Source: Burkholderia sp. Leaf177 (GTDB lineage Bacteria; Pseudomonadota; Gammaproteobacteria; Burkholderiales; Burkholderiaceae). Taken from it: DNA of 64,000 nt. Both the position numbers and the translations under genes were made by a program. Positions 52,336-61,120 of this stretch are shown in pieces. Where the stretch lies: assembly GCF_001424345.1 (NCBI RefSeq), contig NZ_LMPF01000005.1, positions 19,967 to 83,966 on the forward strand, written 5' to 3'. The notes beneath the pieces are model-generated. The model saw nothing but the letters and a program-made list of their open reading frames with translations. It did no database searches and was not told the DNA's origin. Numbering within the stretch: the stretch's first letter is position 1; every line of letters begins with the position of its first letter.

Positions 52336-52770
52336 ATGGGAACGACCTACGAACAAGATGTGGTGGCTTGGGCTCAAGAGCAGGCGGCGTTGCTGCGCTC
52401 GGGGAAGCTATCGGCTATCGATATCGAGCATATCGCCGAGGAGATTGAGGACGTGGGCAAAAGCGAACAGCGCGAGCTGGCCAGTCGCATGGCTGTTTTA
52501 TTGGCTCATCTGCTCAAGTGGGAATATCAGCCAGGCCATCGAACCAGCAGTTGGAAACGAACCATCAAGGAGCAACGCAAGGCACTTGCTTTGCGGTTGA
52601 AGAAAACGCCGAGCCTCAACGGATCGCTCACGGACCCGGACTGGCTCGCGGAAAGTTGGTCGGACGGGGTGAGTAAAGCCGTCGATGAAACCGGCTTGGA
52701 TGTATTCCCGGAAGACTGCGCATGGTCGATCGAAGAGATTCTGTCCCAGGATTTTTATCCTGAAAGCTGA
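52336..52770 (+). CDS. DUF29 family protein
   Basis: The 144-aa protein shows the DUF29 pattern: YEQDVVAWAQEQAALLRSGK at the start, the IDIEHIAEEIEDVGKSEQRE helix, and LLAHLLKWEYQP. It is probably all-helical and cytoplasmic. DUF29 proteins have no known function and occur singly or in arrays in accessory regions. It lies 86 bases before hsdM on the same strand and may belong to the same island. The ATG at 52336 follows a GGGAGGAT site. Confidence 0.88.
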   Translation: MGTTYEQDVVAWAQEQAALLRSGKLSAIDIEHIAEEIEDVGKSEQRELASRMAVLLAHLLKWEYQPGHRTSSWKRTIKEQRKALALRLKKTPSLNGSLTDPDWLAESWSDGVSKAVDETGLDVFPEDCAWSIEEILSQDFYPES

Positions 52771-52855
52771 ATTCCATGTCATAAATTGTAGTGAATAAAT
52801 ACATCTAGGACGTTTCGTATTTATCCGATTGACGCCAGGCGCTAGCCTGCCGTCG
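52771..52855 (+). promoter_or_regulatory. hsdM upstream region with an 8-base inverted repeat
   Basis: This AT-rich stretch carries ATAAATAC (52795-52802) and GTATTTAT (52817-52824), a perfect inverted repeat separated by 14 bases and lying 32 bases before the hsdM start. It could be an operator for self-control of the restriction operon. No controller-protein gene is seen in the window. A -35/-10 pair was not clear. Confidence 0.35.
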
Positions 52856-54694
52856 ATGAACCATCAGACAATCTCATCTCTTATCTGGTCGGTCGCGGAT
52901 TTGCTGCGCGGCGACTATCGACAATCTGAATACGGCCGTGTGATCTTGTCTTTTACGGTTTTGCGTCGTTTGGACTGTGTGCTTGAGCCTACCAAGGCAA
53001 AAGTACTTGCCGAGTTTGACGCGAAAACCAAAGCAGGCCTCAATCCAGATCCGTTTTTGATTCGAAAATCCGGACAGTCTTTCTACAACGCGTCGCCGCT
53101 TGATCTGACCAAGCTTCTTGGTGACCAGGACAATATCCGGCAAAACATCTACGCCTACGTTCAGGCGTTCTCGCCAGCCGCGCGCGATATTTTCGAGCGA
53201 TTCGATTTCCATTCCGTGATCGAGCGTTTGGCTAAGTCCAATCTGCTTTATCTCGTCGCGGAAAAGTTTGCAGGATTCGACTTGCATCCGGATACGGTCG
53301 ATAACCATCAAATGGGATTGGCTTTTGAAGAGTTGATCCGCAAGTTCGCCGAGATATCGAATGAGACGGCAGGGGAGCATTTTACGCCGCGTGAAGTGAT
53401 TCGCTTGATGGTGAACTTGCTGTTCGTTGAAGACGATGAAGTGCTGAGGTCAGGAAATGCAGTAGTTCGGACTATTTACGATCCGACGGCTGGCACTGGC
53501 GGTATGTTGACTATGGCAGCCGAGCATCTGCTTCAGCATAATCCGGCGGCGAGGCTGACTATGTTCGGGCAGGAGCTCAACGACGAATCCTATGCCGTAT
53601 GTAAGGCCGACATGCTGATCAAAGGGCAAGACGTCGGCAACATCGTCGCGGGTAATACGCTTTCCGACGATGGCCATAGCAGTCGCAAGTTCGATTACAT
53701 GCTCTCGAATCCGCCGTTCGGCGTGGAATGGAAGAAAGTCGAGAAGTCTGTACGCAAAGAACATGAAGAGCAAGGTTTCGATGGCCGCTTTGGTCCGGGT
53801 TTGCCACGCGTGTCCGACGGTTCGATGCTCTTCCTAATGCACTTGCTTTCGAAGATGCGCGCAGCGCATGACGGCGGCAGTCGATTTGGCATTGTGCTGA
53901 ATGGATCGCCATTGTTTACCGGAGGCGCGGGATCAGGCGAGTCCGAGATTCGGCGTTACGTGCTGGAGAACGACCTTGTCGAAGCGATAATTGGGCTGCC
54001 GGTGGATATGTTCTACAACACCGGCATTGCGACCTATATATGGGTTTTATCGAATAAGAAACCTTGGAATAGGAAGGGCTTCGTACAGCTCATAGATGCA
54101 TCGAGTTTTTGGCAAAAGATGCGTAAGAGTTTGGGCAGCAAGCGTAAGGAGATGAGCAGCGACCACATCGACACAGTGACCAATCTGTTCGGGCATTGCG
54201 TGGATGCGGACTTGGCTACTCTACTTGACGTTGATGGCAAAGAGGTTGGTCAGAGCATTGTGAGCGGGAAGGCTGCGGTGCCGAAGGCGCCTGCTGGTGG
54301 AAAGGTCAAGGTGGCACCCGTGTCACGGCTGTTCAAGAACGAAGCCTTCGGCTATACGACCATTACCGTTGAACGCCCGTTACGCGATGAGAAAGGGGAG
54401 ATCGTTCTAGGTGCGAAGGGCAAGCAGAAGGGTAAGCCACAAGCAGACAGTGCGTTGCGCGATACCGAGAATGTTCCGCTTGGCGAAGACATTCGCGAGT
54501 ATTTCGAACGGGAAGTGAAGCCCCATGCGGCTGATGCTTGGATCGATGAAGAGAAGAGCAAAGTGGGATATGAGATATCGTTTAGCCAGCATTTTTATGT
54601 GTTTGAGCCGCTGCGAGGGTTGCATGCGATTGACGCAGATCTGAAGAGCGTATCCGCGAACATAATAAAGCTGCTTGGGGAACTAGCGAAATGA
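52856..54694 (+). CDS. hsdM: Type I restriction-modification system methyltransferase subunit
   Basis: HsdM (612 aa) adds methyl groups to adenine in the recognition site chosen by HsdS. The N-terminal helical domain (NHQTISSLIWSVADLLRGDY) is followed by the SAM-binding motif I DPTAGTGGML at about residue 209 and the catalytic NPPFG at about residue 285. Between about residues 500 and 545 it contains a lysine- and glycine-rich segment. The ATG at 52856 is chosen over an in-frame TTG at 52829. Codons look more AT-rich than in the flanking housekeeping genes. The stop overlaps hsdS by four bases. Confidence 0.94.
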   Translation: MNHQTISSLIWSVADLLRGDYRQSEYGRVILSFTVLRRLDCVLEPTKAKVLAEFDAKTKAGLNPDPFLIRKSGQSFYNASPLDLTKLLGDQDNIRQNIYAYVQAFSPAARDIFERFDFHSVIERLAKSNLLYLVAEKFAGFDLHPDTVDNHQMGLAFEELIRKFAEISNETAGEHFTPREVIRLMVNLLFVEDDEVLRSGNAVVRTIYDPTAGTGGMLTMAAEHLLQHNPAARLTMFGQELNDESYAVCKADMLIKGQDVGNIVAGNTLSDDGHSSRKFDYMLSNPPFGVEWKKVEKSVRKEHEEQGFDGRFGPGLPRVSDGSMLFLMHLLSKMRAAHDGGSRFGIVLNGSPLFTGGAGSGESEIRRYVLENDLVEAIIGLPVDMFYNTGIATYIWVLSNKKPWNRKGFVQLIDASSFWQKMRKSLGSKRKEMSSDHIDTVTNLFGHCVDADLATLLDVDGKEVGQSIVSGKAAVPKAPAGGKVKVAPVSRLFKNEAFGYTTITVERPLRDEKGEIVLGAKGKQKGKPQADSALRDTENVPLGEDIREYFEREVKPHAADAWIDEEKSKVGYEISFSQHFYVFEPLRGLHAIDADLKSVSANIIKLLGELAK

Positions 54695-56061
54695 GTCTTC
54701 AAACTTATTCGCAGTACGTGAGCAGCGGTTTTGAATGGCTAGGTGATATTCCGGCACATTGGGCACTAAAGCGACTGAAATACGCATGTACAGTGGTGCC
54801 GTCGAACGTCGATAAAAAATCGCGCGATGGCGAAGTGGCAGTTCGCTTATGCAACTATACCGACGTGTACTACAGCGAACAAATTTTGGCTAACGTGAAT
54901 TTTATGCCAGCAACCGCCACCGCAGGGCAGATTGAACGACTGACCCTGCAAGCAGGCGATACGTTGATTACGAAGGACTCGGAGACTGCCGCCGACATCG
55001 CAATCGCCGCGTATGTGCCTCAATCTCTACCAGGAGTTGTTTGCGGTTACCACTTAGCTGTCGTGCGCCCGGGCGTGGAGCAAGATGGCCTTTTTATCAA
55101 GAGACTTTTCGACAGTCACTACCTAAAGTCTTATTTCGAAGTTTCGGCACGAGGATTGACAAGATTCGGGCTACCTCAGTATGCCTTAGACAACGTAGCT
55201 GTCGCGTTTCCGACGCTTGCGGAGCAACGTGCCATCGCGTTCTTCCTCAACCGGGAAACCGGCAAGATAGATGAGTTGATTGCTCAGCAGGAGAAGCTGC
55301 TCAAGCTGCTTGCAGAAAAACGCCAAGCGACTATTTCGAAAGCGGTGACGCACGGATTGGACCATAAAGTTTCAACTAAGCTAAGCGAACATGATTTCGT
55401 CGGTAGCATACCGTCGCACTGGTGCATTTATCCAATCAAGGCCGTGGCTACGATCAACGATGAAAGTTTGCCTGAGGACACAGAGCCTGATTTCGAGCTG
55501 TCATACGTCGATATTGGTAATGTCAGCCTGAACCGCGGGATTGAAGGGACAGAAGTTTTAAATTTCGCAGAGGCACCGTCACGGGCCCGTCGCATAGCGC
55601 GACACGGAGACGTCATAATTTCGACCGTGCGCACCTATCTAAAGGCAATTGCCCCAATCGTTAATCCACCATCAAATTTGATTGTATCGACGGGCTTTGC
55701 CGTCATTCGACCCAAACAGAATCTTTCCTCTGCCTTCGCAAAATATGCGATGCAAAGTGCGGCATTCATTGATGAAATCATTAGTAAATCTACCGGTGTA
55801 AGTTATCCCGCCATCAACGCGTCCGACCTTGGGCGTATGGCTTTACCGATACCACCTTTAGATGAACAGGCCGCGATCTCCGCATTTCTCGACAACACTA
55901 CGAAGGCGCTCGACGCGCTTATCAAGATCCAAAATCGGGCGAACCATCTTCTAAAAGAACGCCGAACCGCTCTCATCTCGGCAGCAGTCACCGGCAAAAT
56001 TGACGTTCGCGATTACGTCGATGACGAGGCACCTGCTATGAACGCCGCCCCCATTGCATGA
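54691..56061 (+). CDS. hsdS: Type I restriction-modification system specificity subunit
   Basis: HsdS (456 aa) determines the DNA target. It has two target-recognition domains, opening with LGDIPAHWALKRLKYACTV (about residue 16) and VGSIPSHWCIYPIKAVATIN (about residue 235). Each is followed by a conserved helix: TGKIDELIAQQEKLLKLLAE in the middle and a longer one (ALIKIQNRANHLLKERRTAL) at the C-terminus. This is the expected bipartite layout. The target cannot be read from the sequence. It overlaps hsdM and the next gene by four bases each. Confidence 0.94.
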   Translation: MSLQTYSQYVSSGFEWLGDIPAHWALKRLKYACTVVPSNVDKKSRDGEVAVRLCNYTDVYYSEQILANVNFMPATATAGQIERLTLQAGDTLITKDSETAADIAIAAYVPQSLPGVVCGYHLAVVRPGVEQDGLFIKRLFDSHYLKSYFEVSARGLTRFGLPQYALDNVAVAFPTLAEQRAIAFFLNRETGKIDELIAQQEKLLKLLAEKRQATISKAVTHGLDHKVSTKLSEHDFVGSIPSHWCIYPIKAVATINDESLPEDTEPDFELSYVDIGNVSLNRGIEGTEVLNFAEAPSRARRIARHGDVIISTVRTYLKAIAPIVNPPSNLIVSTGFAVIRPKQNLSSAFAKYAMQSAAFIDEIISKSTGVSYPAINASDLGRMALPIPPLDEQAAISAFLDNTTKALDALIKIQNRANHLLKERRTALISAAVTGKIDVRDYVDDEAPAMNAAPIA

Positions 56062-56993
56062 GCGATATCCAACTCTTCCGCCTTTCCACACACGGCGACG
56101 CCACCGAACTACAAAGCCGCCCAGCCACTCTAGAAAGACACCTCCAAAGCTTAATAGAAGCCCAGATGCCGACCTTCCTCGGCATCCGCTTCCTCGCCAA
56201 CGAATACATCACTGGCAAGACACACAAGGGCCGCATCGACTCCCTGGGACTCGATGAAAACAATTGCCCGGTCATCATCGAATATAAACGTCATAGCAAC
56301 GATAACGTCATAAACCAAGGGCTTTTCTATCTCGATTGGCTGCTTGACCATCAAGCCGAGTTCCGATGGCTCGTGATGGAAAAGCTCGGCAAGGAAGTGG
56401 CTGATACCGTCGAATGGACTGGCACGCGCCTTCTATGCATCGCCGCCGATTTCACTCGTTTCGATCGACACGCTGTCCAGCAGATTCCTCGCAACATCGA
56501 GTTGATCCGATACAAGCTGTTCGGTGAAGACCTCTTGATACTCGAATTGGTGAATGCGGTCGCTATCGCAGACGCAACGGCCCTGAGATCGACTGATAAC
56601 TCGTCGTCGGCGGAAATAGCAAAAGCTAAACCGCCGAGCAAAGACAAGACGCTCGCGGAGCAACTCGAAACCGCGACGGCCGAAATAGCCGAGCTGTACC
56701 AGCAAACAACGACGCATCTTCTTTCGCTCGGAGATGACGTTCAGGAACGACGCCTCAAGCTTTACACCGCGTTTCGTCGACTAAAAAACTTTGCTTGCGT
56801 CATCGTTGCTGCTCAGAGAATCTCGATCACATTGAAACTCGACCCGGCAGCAATAACGCTAGAAGAGGGGTTCACGCGTGACGTCAGCGAGATCGGCCAT
56901 TGGGGTACGGGCGATATCGAGGTGAGCCTTCGGTCACTCGCGGATCTTGAGCGCGCGAAAGCCCTTATTGAACGAAGCTACGCGCAGAGCTGA
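56058..56993 (+). CDS. PD-(D/E)XK-like DUF5655 protein inside the type I RM operon
   Basis: The 311-aa protein is coupled to hsdS by an ATGA overlap and stands between hsdS and hsdR. The N-terminal half has a nuclease-like core: Asp61 in KGRIDSLGLDE, then Glu75 and Lys77 in VIIEYKRHSND, which matches the D-x(n)-E-x-K of PD-(D/E)XK enzymes. A helical linker rich in A, E and K follows (about 175-220), then a C-terminal domain of the DUF5655 type (RRLKLYTAFRRLKNFACVIV and the WGTGDIEVSLRSLADLERA end). Its role with the Hsd complex is unknown; it might be a nuclease, a DNA-binding helper or a defence partner. The family call is by eye. Confidence 0.72.
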   Translation: MSDIQLFRLSTHGDATELQSRPATLERHLQSLIEAQMPTFLGIRFLANEYITGKTHKGRIDSLGLDENNCPVIIEYKRHSNDNVINQGLFYLDWLLDHQAEFRWLVMEKLGKEVADTVEWTGTRLLCIAADFTRFDRHAVQQIPRNIELIRYKLFGEDLLILELVNAVAIADATALRSTDNSSSAEIAKAKPPSKDKTLAEQLETATAEIAELYQQTTTHLLSLGDDVQERRLKLYTAFRRLKNFACVIVAAQRISITLKLDPAAITLEEGFTRDVSEIGHWGTGDIEVSLRSLADLERAKALIERSYAQS

Positions 56994-57055
56994 GCCACAC
57001 GCTGCGACAACCCTGAACGTCTAGCAATTGCAAATTAACATCAGCCGGAAGACGC

Positions 57056-60000
57056 ATGAGCGACCTGCATCAAGAGCATCATTTCGAAGACGCAATCTGC
57101 CGACATCTCGGCGAAAACGGCTGGCTTTATTCTGAGAGCGCGGCGGCGCATTTCGACCGATTCAATGCGCTATATCTGCCTGACTTGCTCGCATGGATTG
57201 AACAGACGCAGCAAGACACATGGCAACGCCTGACGACAACGAACGGCGCAGCCATAAAAGAGCGTGTCGCCGAGCGCGTACGTAAAAGTCTTAATGAACG
57301 AGGTACGCTGGATGTTCTCCGGCGAGGCGTCGAAATGCTCGGCTTAAAAGAACCACTGTCTATGGTGCAATTCAAGCCGGCACTTACGATCAATCCTGTA
57401 GATCTGGAAAAGTATCAAGCGAACCGTTTGCGCGTGGTACGCCAGGTGCGCCATTCTTTGAACAATTCCCGGGAAGAACTCGACCTTGTCCTCTTTGTGA
57501 ATGGTATTCCGGTTGCAACTGCTGAACTCAAGTCGGACTTCACGCAAAGCGTTCAAGATGCGGTCGATCAATATCGATACGATCGTGACCCGCATCCCCA
57601 AGGCGGCGTCTTGGAGCCCTTGCTGGGTTTTCCTGGCGGCGCGCTCGTCCACTTTGCCGTCAGTCAAAGTGAAGTGATGATGACCACGCGGCTCGAGGGA
57701 AAGCCTACTGTTTTCCTGCCCTTTAACCGTGGCAACGCAGGCGCGGCCGGGAACGAACCCAATCCGGATGGTTATGCGGCGTCTTATTTATGGGAGGAAG
57801 TCTGGGCGCGCGATAGCTGGTTGGAGATATTAGGTCGTTTCCTGATCGGCAAACGTGACGATAAGAAACAACTCCAGAGCATTATCTTTCCGCGGTATCA
57901 CCAGCTGGACGCAACGCGCAAGATAGTCGCCGATGTACTCGCTAAAGGTGCCGGCGAGCGGTACTTGATCCAGCATTCCGCCGGATCGGGAAAAACCAAT
58001 TCGATCGCATGGACAGCGCATTTCCTTGCGGACCTCCACGATGCTAACCACAATAAAATCTTCGATAGCGTGCTCGTGGTTTCAGATAGGACCGTTCTTG
58101 ATGCGCAACTTCAGGAAGCCATCTTTGACTTCGAACGTACCACCGGCGTTGTGGCGACAATCACGAATGAGCATGGCAGCAAAAGCGCACAGTTAGGTCA
58201 GGCGTTAAAGGACGGCAAGAAGATCATCGTATGCACGATCCAGACATTTCCATTTGCGCTTAAAGCTGTCCATGAACTCGCCGCGACGCAAGGCAAGTGC
58301 TTTGCAGTAATCGCCGATGAAGCGCATAGCTCGCAAAGCGGCGATGCGGCATCGAAGCTTAAGCAATTGCTCTCGGCGCAGGAATGGAATGAGCTTCAGG
58401 ACGGCGGAGAGATCGGCATTGATACGTTGCTGATCTCACAGATGCAAGGCCGTGCGCGTGTGAAGGGATTGACGTACGTGGCCTTCACCGCGACGCCGAA
58501 GCAGAAGACGCTCGAACTTTTCGGACGGCCGAACGCCGCCGGATTGCCTGTTCCTTTCCATGTCTACTCCATGCGTCAGGCAATCGAGGAGCGTTTCATT
58601 CTCGACGTCCTCAGAAATTACACGACTTACAAACTCGCATTCAAACTTGCGCATAACGGCCGTGAGCTTGACGACCAGCAAGTCGAACGAACCACCGCAA
58701 TGAAAGGGATCATGCAATGGGTTCGCCTTCATCCGTATAACATCGCGCAGAAGGTGCAGGTGGTTGTCGAGCACTATCGAGAGAATGTGCAGCCTTTATT
58801 GGGTGGCTTGGCCAAGGCAATGGTTGTTGTCGGCAGTCGCAAAGAGGCAGTGCGTTGGCAGAAAGCGATTCGAGAATACATAGAGCGGCAGAATTATTCG
58901 CTTGGTGTTCTAGTTGCGTTCTCGGGTGAAATTGATGATCCTGAAAGCTATCCTTCGCCCGTCAGCGAAACAAGCACGGAGTTGAATCTAGCACTCAATG
59001 GAAAAGTTATACGGAATGCGTTTGCCGAGCCCGGGTATCACTTGCTGCTGGTTGCGAACAAATTCCAGACCGGCTTCGATCAGCCGCTTTTGTGTGGAAT
59101 GTATATCGACAAGATGCTCGGTGGCGTGCAGGCGGTGCAAACATTATCGCGGCTGAATCGAGCGCACCCTGGAAAGACCGATACCTATATTCTCGACTTT
59201 GTGAATGATGCCAATGATGTTCTAGCAGCATTCAAGACGTACTACGATACCGCCGAGCTTGAAGCGACAACTGATCCAAATCAGGTGTACGACCTCCGCG
59301 CCAAACTCGATGCAAGCGGTCACTACGACGACTTCGAAGTTGACCGGGTAGTAAAGGTTGAACTGGACCCAAGAGGGACGCAGGCGCAATTGAACGGCGC
59401 TATCGTGCCGGTGGCCGATCGTTTGCTCAAGAAATATAAAGCCGCGTGGCAACGCAAGCTCGATGCTGAAACACAAGGGGAAGAGAGGCTGACGCGAAGC
59501 GCTAAAGATGTACTTGACGCATTAATCCTCTTCAAAAACGATATGGGCGCTTTTATCCGCCTATACGCTTTTCTGTCGCAGATATTTGACTATGGCAACA
59601 CAAATATCGAGAAGCGCTTCATGTTCTTCAAACGTCTGTTGCCGCTGCTTGAGTTCGGACGAGAACGCGATGATGTGGATTTATCGAAGATTGTGCTAAC
59701 TCATCACACCTTGAAGAACAGAGGGCTTCAGGCATTAAGTCTCGCGCATGGCGATGTGCGCAAACTGCCTCCAATGGATGCCGTTGGCAGTGGCTCGGTC
59801 CAGGACAAACAGCAGGCCTTGTTGAACGAAATCATCGCTAAGGTGAATGGCTTATTTGAAGGCGAGCTTACCGTTGATGATCAGCTCATGTATATCAATG
59901 GCGTTATCAAAGGAAAGCTTTTGGAAAACGATATGCTGGTGCAGCAAGCGAAGAGTAACGCCAAGCAACAGTTCGGCAATTCGCCTGATCTCACCGAAGC

Positions 60001-60172
60001 TTTGCAAAACGCGATCATGGACGCTTTCGACGCACACACGGCGATGAGCACTCAAGCGCTCAGTTCAGCACGCGTCCGCGCTGGCCTCATGGAGATCCTT
60101 CTAGGACCCGGGCAGTTGTACGAGGCGTTGCGCGCTCGATCTAATCAACCACCACCACGGATCAATCCGTAA
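57056..60172 (+). CDS. hsdR: Type I restriction-modification system restriction subunit
   Basis: HsdR (1038 aa) moves DNA using ATP and cuts it away from the target. The nuclease core is Asp143 in REELDLVLFVNG and Glu157-Leu-Lys159 in ATAELKS. The SF2 motor has Walker A SAGSGKT at 308-314 and a DEAH box at 421-424, followed by TPKQKTLELFG and the later QTLSRLNRAHPGKTDTYILD motif VI region. All nuclease and motor motifs appear intact, so restriction is likely active. The start follows 62 bases after the preceding gene. Confidence 0.95.
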   Translation: MSDLHQEHHFEDAICRHLGENGWLYSESAAAHFDRFNALYLPDLLAWIEQTQQDTWQRLTTTNGAAIKERVAERVRKSLNERGTLDVLRRGVEMLGLKEPLSMVQFKPALTINPVDLEKYQANRLRVVRQVRHSLNNSREELDLVLFVNGIPVATAELKSDFTQSVQDAVDQYRYDRDPHPQGGVLEPLLGFPGGALVHFAVSQSEVMMTTRLEGKPTVFLPFNRGNAGAAGNEPNPDGYAASYLWEEVWARDSWLEILGRFLIGKRDDKKQLQSIIFPRYHQLDATRKIVADVLAKGAGERYLIQHSAGSGKTNSIAWTAHFLADLHDANHNKIFDSVLVVSDRTVLDAQLQEAIFDFERTTGVVATITNEHGSKSAQLGQALKDGKKIIVCTIQTFPFALKAVHELAATQGKCFAVIADEAHSSQSGDAASKLKQLLSAQEWNELQDGGEIGIDTLLISQMQGRARVKGLTYVAFTATPKQKTLELFGRPNAAGLPVPFHVYSMRQAIEERFILDVLRNYTTYKLAFKLAHNGRELDDQQVERTTAMKGIMQWVRLHPYNIAQKVQVVVEHYRENVQPLLGGLAKAMVVVGSRKEAVRWQKAIREYIERQNYSLGVLVAFSGEIDDPESYPSPVSETSTELNLALNGKVIRNAFAEPGYHLLLVANKFQTGFDQPLLCGMYIDKMLGGVQAVQTLSRLNRAHPGKTDTYILDFVNDANDVLAAFKTYYDTAELEATTDPNQVYDLRAKLDASGHYDDFEVDRVVKVELDPRGTQAQLNGAIVPVADRLLKKYKAAWQRKLDAETQGEERLTRSAKDVLDALILFKNDMGAFIRLYAFLSQIFDYGNTNIEKRFMFFKRLLPLLEFGRERDDVDLSKIVLTHHTLKNRGLQALSLAHGDVRKLPPMDAVGSGSVQDKQQALLNEIIAKVNGLFEGELTVDDQLMYINGVIKGKLLENDMLVQQAKSNAKQQFGNSPDLTEALQNAIMDAFDAHTAMSTQALSSARVRAGLMEILLGPGQLYEALRARSNQPPPRINP

Positions 60173-60303
60173 GTTTGGCGACGTTCGAATCTGACATCGC
60201 CGCTCACTGTTTCCGTTTCCATCGCCGACTATTACGACTTCTCCGATATCCCCATCGCGTCTAGAAGTGCATGCTCATGCCCTCACTTTTTCAGGGGCAC
60301 GGC

Positions 60304-61074
60304 ATGACCAACACCAAATGGAAGTCCAGCGGCGCTTTCCTAATCACGGCCTTCATTTCACTCGCCGCAACCGCGGCTGAAACCAATCACGGCTGGACCT
60401 ACACCGGCGAACACGGCCCGGCCCACTGGGGCGCATTGAGCGAAGCCTTCCACGCGTGCGAAGGCGGCCGCACCGAATCGCCGATCAACATCGAAAGCGC
60501 GAAAAAAGCGCCCGCCGACATGCCGCGCTTGAAGATCAACTACGCGCCGCTTCCCATCGATATCGTCAACACCGGCCACGCCGTTCAGTTCAACGCAACG
60601 CCCGGCACCGACAGCATCACCCTCGGCGACAAAGCCTATCAACTCGTGCAATTCCACTTTCATTCGCCGGGCGAAGAGCGTTTCGCGGGCAAGGAAAGCG
60701 TGATGGACGCGCATCTCGTGCACAGCACGGCCGATGGCAAACTCCTCGTGTTAGCTGTGCAATTCAAGCTAGGGGAACACGCGAACCCCGTCATCCAGGC
60801 GATGCTCGACCGCGTTCCGGCCGAGAAAGGCGCGGAGATGAAAGTGACCGCCATAACGTTGAACCCGTTCGATTTGCTGCCGAAGAAAACCGGCTACTAC
60901 ACCTATAGCGGTTCGCTCACAACACCGCCGTGCACGGAAGGCGTGACATGGATCGAGTTCAAGGAGCCGGTCAGCATCACGAAACAGCAACTCGATGCCA
61001 TGCAACATTTTTATCGTGGCAATCAACGTCCGGTGCAAGCGCTGAACGGACGCGAGATCTTTGAAGTAGATTGA
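60304..61074 (+). CDS. Alpha-class carbonic anhydrase, exported
   Basis: The protein (256 aa) has an N-terminal signal peptide (cleavage near residue 25, ATAA-ET) and an alpha-carbonic anhydrase domain. The three zinc histidines are His118 and His120 in QFHFHSPGEE and His137 in DAHLVHS. The TESPINIE and GSLTTPPCTEGVTW motifs are also present. It interconverts CO2 and bicarbonate in the periplasm. The position after the conserved glutamate reads R where many relatives have H. The ATG at 60304 has an AGGGG site six bases upstream; an ATG at 60271 is the alternative. Confidence 0.93.
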   Translation: MTNTKWKSSGAFLITAFISLAATAAETNHGWTYTGEHGPAHWGALSEAFHACEGGRTESPINIESAKKAPADMPRLKINYAPLPIDIVNTGHAVQFNATPGTDSITLGDKAYQLVQFHFHSPGEERFAGKESVMDAHLVHSTADGKLLVLAVQFKLGEHANPVIQAMLDRVPAEKGAEMKVTAITLNPFDLLPKKTGYYTYSGSLTTPPCTEGVTWIEFKEPVSITKQQLDAMQHFYRGNQRPVQALNGREIFEVD

Positions 61075-61088
61075 GCCGCAAGCTGAAC

Positions 61089-61120
61089 GAGGCCGTCGAA
61101 GCTGCGCAAACGACGGCCTC
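61089..61120. terminator. Stem-loop between convergent carbonic anhydrase and MFS genes
   Basis: A perfect ten-base stem (61089-61098 with 61111-61120) spans the short gap and touches the last bases of the MFS gene. There is no T-run on either strand, so termination is possible but not certain. Confidence 0.4.

Noticed and set aside
53479..53509. Possibility that HsdM is inactive
   Set aside because: SAM motif DPTAGTGG and the catalytic NPPFG at about 53708 are both intact, so the methyltransferase is probably functional.
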